From: Methanomicrobiales archaeon
Lineage (GTDB): Archaea > Halobacteriota > Methanomicrobia > Methanomicrobiales > JACTUA01
Assembly: GCA_028678635.1 (NCBI GenBank)
Contig: JAJRDC010000095.1
Coordinates: 1 to 5,568, forward strand
DNA: 5,568 bases
Reading direction: 5' to 3'
Below the pieces are notes generated by a model, which saw only the letters and a list, made by a program, of their open reading frames with translations, searched no databases and was not told the DNA's origin. Both the position numbers and the translations under genes were made by a program. Shown one piece after another: positions 1 through 4,590 of this stretch. How positions within the stretch are numbered: the first letter of the stretch is position 1; each line of letters starts with the position of its first letter.

Positions 1-58
1 CGGTGTACAGGGCAGCGACGATGGAGCTGGGCCGGGGCTGGATGTACTGCAGGGCCAC
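1..58 (-). CDS. cfbD: CfbD N-terminus, Ni-sirohydrochlorin a,c-diamide reductive cyclase subunit (partial, runs off left edge)
   Basis: Only the first 19 codons lie in the window. They read MALQYIQPRPSSIVAALYT from a GTG start. The PRPSxIVAALYT segment is the N-terminal signature I recognise from CfbD (methanogenesis marker 13), the nitrogenase NifD/BchN-like component. Together with the CfbC iron protein, CfbD reductively cyclises Ni-sirohydrochlorin a,c-diamide to 15,17(3)-seco-F430-17(3)-acid. The GTG at 58 is chosen because a near-perfect GGAGGTGAG site ends 4 nt upstream of it. An in-frame GTG at 67 would overlap the cfbE stop codon, but it lies inside that ribosome binding site. The gene begins 5 nt after cfbE and must be co-transcribed with it. 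CfbE uses the product of the CfbC/CfbD reaction, so the adjacency fits the pathway. The identification rests on a short segment plus context. Confidence 0.8.
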   Translation of the reverse strand, partial: MALQYIQPRPSSIVAALYT

Positions 59-62
59 TCTT

Positions 63-71
63 CTCACCTCC
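63..71 (-). promoter_or_regulatory. Strong Shine-Dalgarno site for cfbD inside the 3' end of cfbE
   Basis: The minus strand reads GGAGGTGAG here, matching the archaeal anti-Shine-Dalgarno complement almost fully. It is formed by the last sense codons of cfbE and its TGA stop. It sits 4 nt before the cfbD GTG and decides that start. Confidence 0.8.
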
Positions 72-1275
72 AGGTCTTCACGGCCAGCACCAGGGATCCC
101 GCCGTGATCCGGGACCGGGCCATCCTTCTCCCTTCCTCCAGGGTTTCTGCCCGGACCACGCCGGCGGGAATTCCACCGGACCGTTCTCTGAGGGCCCCCA
201 TCTCCCGGGCCGTCCTCCCCACCAGTACCAGCACGGAGGGGCGGATGGCGACGATGGCCTTCGTCACCTGCTCAGGTGCGAATCCCTCGCAGACGGCGCG
301 GGCCTCCTCACCGATGACCAGCGCCAGCTCCACACGGCCCGCCACGCTCCGGGCGTAGCGGGCCGCCTCGATCGCGGTCTCTGCCGTAGCACCGCTGGAG
401 GCGCTGTCCACGACCACGATCTCCCCCTCCCGGGAAAGGTGCATCCGGCCCTCGACAGGCGCGAAGGAGGAGAGGGTGTCGGGAGAGATCCCCAGCATGC
501 AGCCCACCGCGGCCGCCATGGCAAGTGCGTTCGCGTAGACAGGAAGCCGGAGGAGGGAGTTCTGGAACTCCCCCTCCCTTCCGTCCAGGTGGTACCGGCA
601 CCGGTCCCCCGCCACGTCGGTGGCCGCGTCCAGACGAACCGCTCCCGGGGGGGCATCTGGAAGACCCGCCGGCACGAGGGACCGGGGTGAAGCGGCCAGG
701 GACGCGACCTTGGTAGCGAGGGCCGATCGCTTTCCCGCGGCGATGGGATAATCCCCGTCTGAAGTGAGGACCCCGATCTCTCCGGCACCCGTGACCCCCA
801 GGGACTCCTCGGCCACCAGCCAGCCCCCGATGGACCGGGCCATCTCCGCGGCAGGGAGAACCGACGCTGGGGTGATGGACCGCTTCCAGAGAAGCTCCCG
901 CGAGGGGAACCGGAAGGTCCCGCGGGAGGTGTGGAGCACGCCATCGCCCGGAAGGATATGGGCAATGGCGTGGGCCGTGGTGGTCTTCCCCCGCCAGCCG
1001 GTCACCTCTATCATGGGAGAAGGAGCCCGGTTCCGGAGCAGCATCCGCACCGCGTGGTGATGGCTGATCCAGTCCTTCCCCTTCACCAGGGGGTGGTCCG
1101 GGTCCAGGTGGACCGGCGCGATGATCCGGTCGTAGGAACGGCTGGCAGCCTCACTCACGGGTATCCCCTCCTGTCCCCGGTACACGTCCACCATATCCAC
1201 CCGGTGACCCTGCCCCTCCAGGAATGCGGCGAGTTCCCTCCCGCCGTGGATGGTATCCAGTACCAGGAGGTCCAT
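64..1275 (-). CDS. cfbE: Coenzyme F430 synthetase CfbE (Mur ligase-like)
   Basis: This 403-residue protein is a Mur-ligase-family ATP-dependent amide-forming enzyme. In methanogens CfbE catalyses the last F430 step: it activates the propionate of 15,17(3)-seco-F430-17(3)-acid and closes the carbocyclic ring to give F430, the nickel cofactor of methyl-coenzyme M reductase. Visible evidence: the N-terminus MDLLVLDTIHGG is typical of the family. A Mur-type P-loop, TGWRGKTTTAHA, lies at about residues 92-103, and HTSRG at 115-119. The central acidic stretch WLVAEESLGVTGAGEIG is at 142-158. The C-terminal ligase domain begins near VEGRMHL (264-270), followed by VVVDSASSGA (277-286). The protein appears cytoplasmic, with no membrane segment. 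The start is uncertain: in-frame ATGs occur at 1296, 1287 and 1275, none with a clear Shine-Dalgarno site. I chose 1275 because the conserved family sequence begins there. The gene follows cfbA by 28 nt (7 nt if 1296 is used) and precedes cfbD by 5 nt. The long open frame extending further upstream to 1554 is a read-through over cfbA. Confidence 0.93.
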   Translation of the reverse strand: MDLLVLDTIHGGRELAAFLEGQGHRVDMVDVYRGQEGIPVSEAASRSYDRIIAPVHLDPDHPLVKGKDWISHHHAVRMLLRNRAPSPMIEVTGWRGKTTTAHAIAHILPGDGVLHTSRGTFRFPSRELLWKRSITPASVLPAAEMARSIGGWLVAEESLGVTGAGEIGVLTSDGDYPIAAGKRSALATKVASLAASPRSLVPAGLPDAPPGAVRLDAATDVAGDRCRYHLDGREGEFQNSLLRLPVYANALAMAAAVGCMLGISPDTLSSFAPVEGRMHLSREGEIVVVDSASSGATAETAIEAARYARSVAGRVELALVIGEEARAVCEGFAPEQVTKAIVAIRPSVLVLVGRTAREMGALRERSGGIPAGVVRAETLEEGRRMARSRITAGSLVLAVKTWR

Positions 1276-1276
1276 G

Positions 1277-1305
1277 GACCGGACCATGGGATCCATGGAC
1301 CGGTC
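1277..1305. repeat. Imperfect inverted repeat (hairpin) at the cfbA/cfbE junction
   Basis: Arms 1277-1289 and 1293-1305 are inverted copies matching at 12 of 13 positions, with a 3-nt spacer. In the minus-strand mRNA this gives a stem of the type GACCGGUCCAUGG / CCAUGGUCCGGUC with one U-U mismatch. It contains the cfbA stop codon and two of the three candidate cfbE ATGs, and ends one base before the third at 1275. The segment also shows a 12-bp direct repeat, TCCATGGACCGG, at 1271-1282 and 1292-1303, 21 bp apart, so a 7-codon tandem duplication may have created it. A role in translational coupling is inference. Confidence 0.7.
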
Positions 1306-1708
1306 AGAGGTGGTCCCGGATGGCCCGCTCGGCATTCTTGAGCATGAGGTCGGCGAGGAGGGGATCGCTGCCAATAGGGTCAGCGTAGACAAGCGGTATG
1401 GAGGCATGATTCTTCTGGAATGATCCGCGGCACGATCCCTCGGGGAGCCCGAGGATCTGGGGGATGTCCCTGTTGATGTGCACGCCCTTGGCCAGGAAGA
1501 GGGGCACCACCACGATGGCATCCACGTCGTCCTTCCTGAAATCCGCAAGGGCATCCTCCACGCTGGGGGTATTCATGGACATGAACCCGCACCGGACCAC
1601 GAACTCGGGCCGCCGGGATCCGATCAGTCGTGCAGTCTCCTCTACCAGTTCCTTGTTGTACGGCAGCTTGCTGCCGTGCCCTACCAGCAACAGACCCTTG
1701 CGGCTCAT
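1304..1708 (-). CDS. cfbA: Sirohydrochlorin nickelochelatase CfbA (small CbiX type)
   Basis: This 134-residue protein is the short, single-domain class II chelatase (CbiX-S). It inserts Ni2+ into sirohydrochlorin as the first committed step of F430 synthesis, and family members can also insert Co2+ for cobamide synthesis. It works as a cytoplasmic homodimer. Visible evidence: the N-terminal strand and metal-site motif GLLLVGHGSKLPYNKE (5-20) carries the first metal-binding His at residue 11. The second motif, PLFLAKGVHINRDIP (69-83), carries His77. The length of about 130 residues matches the archaeal family. ATG 1708 is chosen because MSRKGLLLVGHGS fits the family. An AGGTGAT sequence overlaps this ATG (1707-1713), so its spacing is unusual, and GTG at 1711 is an in-frame alternative. 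The longer open frame up to 1801 reads through the likely promoter. A TATA-like box lies about 40 bp upstream. The gene heads a cfbA-cfbE-cfbD order, supporting nickel rather than cobalt as substrate. Confidence 0.93.
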   Translation of the reverse strand: MSRKGLLLVGHGSKLPYNKELVEETARLIGSRRPEFVVRCGFMSMNTPSVEDALADFRKDDVDAIVVVPLFLAKGVHINRDIPQILGLPEGSCRGSFQKNHASIPLVYADPIGSDPLLADLMLKNAERAIRDHL

Positions 1709-1718
1709 CACCTGATCT

Positions 1719-1934
1719 CTAGGACCTTCCCGCCATAAAATGGTTCTTAAATTCCCCGTCGGATGGGCGTGTTCGCCCCCTGACACCCTGGCAGGTCGCA
1801 TGGATGGCGTGGGGGTGGACCGGCGGTGGGGATGGCGGGAGGTGAACGTCCGCCCCCAGGTCTCTGATCACCCGCCCCATCTTCCGGAATGCATGCTCTT
1901 TCCGCCGGCTGGGGGGGATCTCTGGCTGTGCCAT
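1719..1934 (-). CDS. Possible small basic protein upstream of cfbA (hypothetical, doubtful)
   Basis: I do not recognise this frame. It would encode 71 residues beginning MAQPEIPPSRRKEHAFRK. The N-terminal half is basic and could form a helix (RRKEHAFRKMGRVIRDLG), and a proline/histidine-rich segment follows (LPPSPPPVHPHAIH). In favour: the segment is GC-rich like the genes and unlike the AT-rich DNA beside it, third codon positions are mostly G or C, the stop lies only 10 nt before the cfbA start, and a TATA-like CATATAC is suitably placed upstream. Against: there is no clear Shine-Dalgarno site, the proline/histidine-rich half looks of low complexity, and the 3' part runs through the likely cfbA promoter. 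GTG at 1952 is an alternative start inside the palindrome. If real, it would be co-transcribed with the F430 genes. Confidence 0.3.
   Translation of the reverse strand: MAQPEIPPSRRKEHAFRKMGRVIRDLGADVHLPPSPPPVHPHAIHATCQGVRGRTRPSDGEFKNHFMAGRS
1746..1753 (-). promoter_or_regulatory. Candidate TATA box for the cfbA-cfbE-cfbD transcript
   Basis: The minus strand reads AATTTAAG in an otherwise GC-rich stretch. With the usual archaeal spacing of about 26 bp, transcription would begin near 1723 and leave a leader of about 15 nt before the cfbA ATG. If the small frame 1719-1934 is a real gene, this box would lie inside its coding region. Confidence 0.45.
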
Positions 1935-1943
1935 GCTTTCTCG

Positions 1944-1955
1944 ACGGTGCACCGT
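1944..1955. promoter_or_regulatory. Perfect 12-bp palindrome, possible operator
   Basis: ACGGTGCACCGT is its own exact reverse complement. It lies about 15-20 bp from a leftward TATA-like sequence (1970-1976) and about 35 bp from a rightward one (1989-1996), between the cfb genes and the secreted-protein gene. This is a typical place for a dimeric repressor site, but I cannot name a regulator. Confidence 0.35.
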
Positions 1956-1969
1956 TAGTTAAGGGGAAG

Positions 1970-1976
1970 TATATGA
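1970..1976 (-). promoter_or_regulatory. Candidate leftward TATA box
   Basis: The top strand TATATGA reads TCATATA on the minus strand, at the edge of the AT-rich region. Spacing would put a start near 1946, about 12 nt before the ATG of the doubtful small frame. Because the whole region is AT-rich, a chance match is possible. Confidence 0.25.
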
Positions 1977-1988
1977 ATCCGCTATACC

Positions 1989-1996
1989 TTATATTA
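1989..1996 (+). promoter_or_regulatory. Candidate rightward TATA box for the secreted-protein transcript
   Basis: TTATATTA, within ACCTTATATTAAATTT, resembles an archaeal TATA box. Transcription would begin near 2015-2018, leaving an untranslated leader of about 220 nt before the ATG at 2241. T-rich stretches at 2111-2130 offer alternative boxes, so the true promoter is not settled. Confidence 0.35.
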
Positions 1997-2011
1997 AATT
2001 TCTGATATCGT

Positions 2012-2051
2012 CTCGTTGAAACTCCGTCGGTATTTCATGAAACGCAACGAG
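2012..2051 (+). repeat. Inverted repeat CTCGTTG...CAACGAG, possible RNA hairpin
   Basis: CTCGTTG at 2012-2018 is exactly complementary to CAACGAG at 2045-2051. The 26-nt interior can pair further (AAA 2019-2021 with TTT 2033-2035). It lies just past the expected start site of the TATA box at 1989, so it would form the 5' end of that transcript. T-rich tracts follow from about 2084. A structured leader or a short non-coding RNA are both possible. Confidence 0.35.
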
Positions 2052-2231
2052 GATTCGCAGGTTTTATCTAAATTCTTCAATATTTCGATTTTAATATGTC
2101 AATATTTTCTCCTTTATTTTTCCTTTTATTTCGTTGGAAGAAACATTAATTACGTCCATTGGTTAATTGCTCAATGTATCCACGAGATCCGGGTGACGTT
2201 CATCCATGGATACCCTCCCGGATACGTGGGT

Positions 2232-2237
2232 GGTGAT
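2232..2237 (+). promoter_or_regulatory. Shine-Dalgarno site fixing the secreted-protein start
   Basis: GGTGAT sits 3 nt before the ATG at 2241. It supports this start over the much longer upstream frame and over the in-frame ATG at 2253. Confidence 0.65.
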
Positions 2238-2240
2238 GAC

Positions 2241-3248
2241 ATGAATCAGCTGATGAAGTGTGGTCTCACCGTCCTCCTGCTGGCCCTCCTGGTCACTGCC
2301 GGGTCCGCACAGCTCTCGAAGATGGTGTTGAACAATCCCGTCACCTACGGCGATATGGCACATTTCCGTATCTCGCTCGTGAATGATTTGGGCGGCGATC
2401 TCATCGGTGTGAAAACCGTTGACCCGCTGGTGCCGGCCTGCAGCAACGACTGGTGGGGAAATATACCCTCGGGCCAGACAGTCTTTTACGACTGTTACGC
2501 CCCCGTGACCCAGTCCTTCGTGAACACGATCACGGCGACCGGGGTCCGCAATGGCAACAACTTCCGCCTGGACGCCTCAGCACAGGTCATCATGACCTGC
2601 AGCCCCGCGTTCACGGTGAGCCTTGAGCCGAATACCCAGGACGTGGCCTACGGCGGCACCGCCACCTGGACCGTGACGGTGAAGAACACCGGCACCTGTC
2701 CCCTGGCCAACGTGTTCACTACGGACGTGAACACCGCGGTGGTGGCAGCTTCCCCCTGTGCCCAGAAGATCGGGAACCTTGACGTGGGCAAATCCAGCAG
2801 TTTCACCTGCTCCCAGGGTCCCGTGACCGCCGACTTCAGGAAGGTCATCTCTGCCTATGCCACCGATCCCTTCGGAACCCAGGCATCCACGTTTGACGAC
2901 GCCACGGTCAAGCTGATCCCGTGCTACCCGGGTATCTCCATCGTGGGCACTCCGGCTGCGCAGTTCGTCCACAGCGGCGGCACCGCCAAGTGGTCCATCG
3001 TGGTGACCAATACCGGCGACAAGGATCTCACCGGCGTCGCGGTCTCCGGGTCGGTCTGCAAGAAGACCATCGGGACCCTGAAAGTGGGTGCCAAGTCCAC
3101 CTACTCATGCAGCAAGGCGGGCTACAAGCGGGGCCCGAGCAACAACATGTACACCTATCCGCTGACCGCAAAGGGCGGCGCCTGCGGCATGACCGTGAGT
3201 GCCAAGGACACCCTCTGGGTGACGGTGAAGCCTGCGGTTGTCACGTAA
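2241..3248 (+). CDS. Secreted protein with three Ig-like (DUF11/DUF7507-type) repeats
   Basis: This 335-residue protein has a clear Sec signal peptide: Met, Lys6, a leucine-rich core, and a likely cleavage after GSA (residues 21-23). The rest is three tandem beta-rich repeats at about 27-118, 122-225 and 231-330. Repeats 2 and 3 carry WTVTVKNTGTCPLANV and WSIVVTNTGDKDLTGV, the NTG motif typical of DUF11/DUF7507 surface domains. Each repeat has a cysteine pair about 17 residues apart (67/85, 173/190, 273/290), framing IGNLDVGKSSSF or IGTLKVGAKSTY. These are probably disulphides formed outside the cell. Further cysteines are at 120, 153, 228 and 315. I see no C-terminal membrane anchor and no PGF-CTERM sorting motif, so the protein is either released or held non-covalently at the surface. 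A role in adhesion or cell-surface structure is a family-level guess. The gene stands alone, with its own leader and terminator. Confidence 0.85.
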   Translation: MNQLMKCGLTVLLLALLVTAGSAQLSKMVLNNPVTYGDMAHFRISLVNDLGGDLIGVKTVDPLVPACSNDWWGNIPSGQTVFYDCYAPVTQSFVNTITATGVRNGNNFRLDASAQVIMTCSPAFTVSLEPNTQDVAYGGTATWTVTVKNTGTCPLANVFTTDVNTAVVAASPCAQKIGNLDVGKSSSFTCSQGPVTADFRKVISAYATDPFGTQASTFDDATVKLIPCYPGISIVGTPAAQFVHSGGTAKWSIVVTNTGDKDLTGVAVSGSVCKKTIGTLKVGAKSTYSCSKAGYKRGPSNNMYTYPLTAKGGACGMTVSAKDTLWVTVKPAVVT

Positions 3249-3286
3249 GGGGACGCCCGAGCGCGTGCATCCCCGTCCTCCGGGTG

Positions 3287-3328
3287 GGACAGGATCCCGG
3301 GCCTGTCCTCCCCGTGTTTCCTCTTTTC
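3287..3328 (+). terminator. Hairpin plus T-rich terminator after the secreted-protein gene
   Basis: GGACAGG (3287-3293) pairs perfectly with CCTGTCC (3302-3308) around an 8-nt loop, ATCCCGGG. It is followed by TGTTTCCTCTTTT, rich in T. It lies 38 bp past the stop codon and separates this gene from the next operon. Confidence 0.6.
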
Positions 3329-3331
3329 CCT

Positions 3332-3384
3332 GCCCGGGAACGAGGGGACCTGCCATCCCTCTTTCGGCCCCGGGCGATGTTCCC
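3332..3384. repeat. Second inverted repeat in the 3249-3450 intergenic gap
   Basis: GCCCGGG (3332-3338) pairs with CCCGGGC (3369-3375), and alternatively GGGAAC (3336-3341) with GTTCCC (3379-3384). Pyrimidine-rich DNA follows. It may be an additional, weaker terminator. I see no gene in the gap. Confidence 0.3.
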
Positions 3385-3415
3385 ATCCTTCCCCTCTGCA
3401 CTGCTTCCACAGCAT

Positions 3416-3424
3416 CCTTTAACT
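3416..3424 (+). promoter_or_regulatory. Candidate TATA box for the marker 9-citG-DUF447 operon
   Basis: CCTTTAACT is the main A/T run in the GC-rich gap apart from the bases just before the ATG. Its centre lies about 30 bp before the ATG at 3451, so the transcript would begin within a few bases of the start codon. No Shine-Dalgarno site lies at normal distance. A leaderless or nearly leaderless mRNA is therefore likely. Confidence 0.45.
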
Positions 3425-3450
3425 TCTCCCGGTGCGATGATTAAGAATTC

Positions 3451-4590
3451 ATGACGGGCGTTGAGGACCGGTATGAGCTCCTGCTGAACGACCGGGTGGT
3501 GAAGACCCCCCTCGCTATCTCGGCGATGGCCGGCTGGGTAGATGCCGCCTATGTGGAAGCCAGGAAGGACCATGTCGGTGCCGCTTTCATCGGAGGCTAC
3601 TCAGTGGACACGCCCACCCTCCTGGCCAGCCGGGAGATGGCGGCGGCAGGGAGGGAGGAGTTCCTGCCGGACGATCCCATTCAGGAGCTGGACCGGCAGC
3701 TGGACCGGCTGGAACCCACGGGTGTCGTGGCCGGGGTGAACCTCCGGGCCGCCTCCCCCGAGTCCTTCCGGGAAGCCGCCCGGGCCCTGGGAGACCGGAC
3801 GATCTACGAGATCGATGCCCACTGCCGGCAGGAGCCCATGATACGGGCCGGCTGCGGGGAATACCTGCTCCACCACACCGGAATCCTGGAGGAGCATGTC
3901 CGTGCCCTGGCAAGGGAGGGAGTCACCGTCTCGGTGAAGATCCGGGCCGGCGTGGCAAAGGACGATGCCGCCCTCGGTCACCGGCTCTGGAAGGCGGGAG
4001 CGTCGGTCCTCCACGTGGACCTGATGGACTTCGGGTACGCCAAGATCCGTCAGATCCGGAACACCTCCCCGGTGTTCCTTATTGCCAACAACTCCATGCA
4101 CACCTTTGACCGGGTCATGGAGATGTTCTCCCACGGGGCAGACATGGTCTCACTGGCCCGGCGCTCGAACCCGGACACCCTGGCCGGCATCGACGCGGCC
4201 ATCGCCCGCTACGCCGACGAGTTCGGCTGGTTCAATGCCCCGAAGCAGCTCTGCCGGGGGGGCGATGTCCGGGCCCTCACCTTCTGCTGCCTCCCTGTGA
4301 AGGAATGTCCCCTGATCCCGACCCTCTCGCGCCTGGGCGTCTCCCGGGAGGAGTACATCCGCATGAAGCAGGAGGCGTGCCGGGGCACCCCGCTGGAGTC
4401 CGGGGAGTACACCTGTTTCGGCTCCATGGCCTGGTGCTGCAAGGCCACCTCACCCTGCATGCTCCGGGATTCCTCCATGCAGAAGGCCGGCCTCACCACG
4501 AAAGAGTATATGAGGTTGAAGCACCACCTCTCCCAGACGATCATGGAGCGGATTTTCGGTGGCCGGGCCGAAGGGAAGCAGGAGAGCTGA
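3451..4590 (+). CDS. Methanogenesis marker 9 protein: Dus/NifR3-like TIM barrel fused to cysteine-rich domain
   Basis: This 379-residue protein has two parts. Residues about 15-250 resemble the tRNA-dihydrouridine synthase/NifR3 flavin TIM barrel: TPLAISAMAGWVD near the start, EIDAHCRQ (120-127), VSVKIRAGV (160-168) and HGADMVSLARR (228-238). The usual Dus catalytic NxGCP motif is altered to DAHCR; its cysteine (Cys125) remains but the Pro is gone, and the usual phosphate-binding MIGRGA is replaced by VSLARR. Residues 265-365 form the domain diagnostic of methanogens, with nine cysteines (268, 279, 280, 286, 310, 322, 329, 330, 336). It contains two copies of an aromatic-Cys-Cys motif (FCCLPVKEC and WCCKATSPC). 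I recall this as the methanogenesis marker 9 family (TIGR03277, related to COG4008), where some members carry this same N-terminal barrel. The function is unknown; metal or Fe-S binding by the cysteines is inferred. The ATG at 3451 is the only reasonable start. It heads an overlapping operon with a citG-like gene. Confidence 0.88.
   Translation: MTGVEDRYELLLNDRVVKTPLAISAMAGWVDAAYVEARKDHVGAAFIGGYSVDTPTLLASREMAAAGREEFLPDDPIQELDRQLDRLEPTGVVAGVNLRAASPESFREAARALGDRTIYEIDAHCRQEPMIRAGCGEYLLHHTGILEEHVRALAREGVTVSVKIRAGVAKDDAALGHRLWKAGASVLHVDLMDFGYAKIRQIRNTSPVFLIANNSMHTFDRVMEMFSHGADMVSLARRSNPDTLAGIDAAIARYADEFGWFNAPKQLCRGGDVRALTFCCLPVKECPLIPTLSRLGVSREEYIRMKQEACRGTPLESGEYTCFGSMAWCCKATSPCMLRDSSMQKAGLTTKEYMRLKHHLSQTIMERIFGGRAEGKQES

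Larger units (their letters stand above)
1960..2240 (+). other. AT-rich non-coding segment / long leader of the secreted-protein gene
   Basis: Base composition drops sharply here, with most of 1985-2175 being A or T while the flanking genes are strongly GC-rich. A rightward frame stays open from a TTG at 2016 into the downstream gene. Its conceptual product is a low-complexity F/I/Y/L string with no family resemblance, so I treat it as non-coding. Within the segment are a 7-bp inverted repeat (2012-2018 with 2045-2051), a 10-bp palindrome TTTCATGAAA (2033-2042), a direct repeat TCAATATTT (2077 and 2099), T-rich tracts (2104-2132) and competing GTATCC/GGATAC elements near the ribosome binding site. 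Confidence 0.6.

Noticed and set aside
1276..1554. Long N-terminal extension of cfbE running back over cfbA
   Set aside because: It is an alternative-frame reading of the cfbA coding sequence, and family CfbE proteins begin at MDLLVLD.
1740..1958. 72-codon plus-strand frame in the cfbA upstream region
   Set aside because: There is no ribosome binding site or recognisable protein character, and it overlaps the better minus-strand candidate.
2015..2051. GTTGAAAC-like sequence resembling a CRISPR repeat end
   Set aside because: It occurs once, with no regularly spaced copies and no cas genes in view.
2016..2240. In-frame upstream extension of the secreted-protein frame from a TTG, giving an F/I/Y-rich, membrane-like N-terminus
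   Set aside because: The region is AT-rich and low complexity, the predicted start lacks a ribosome binding site, and a good signal peptide with its own Shine-Dalgarno site begins at 2241.
2234..2252. C/D-box-like motifs (TGATGA and CTGATGA) suggesting a guide RNA
   Set aside because: There is no proper D box after the second motif, and the sequences are explained by the Shine-Dalgarno site and the first codons.
2921..3454. 177-codon plus-strand frame extending past the secreted-protein stop
   Set aside because: It is a shifted-frame reading of the third repeat and continues through the terminator hairpin.
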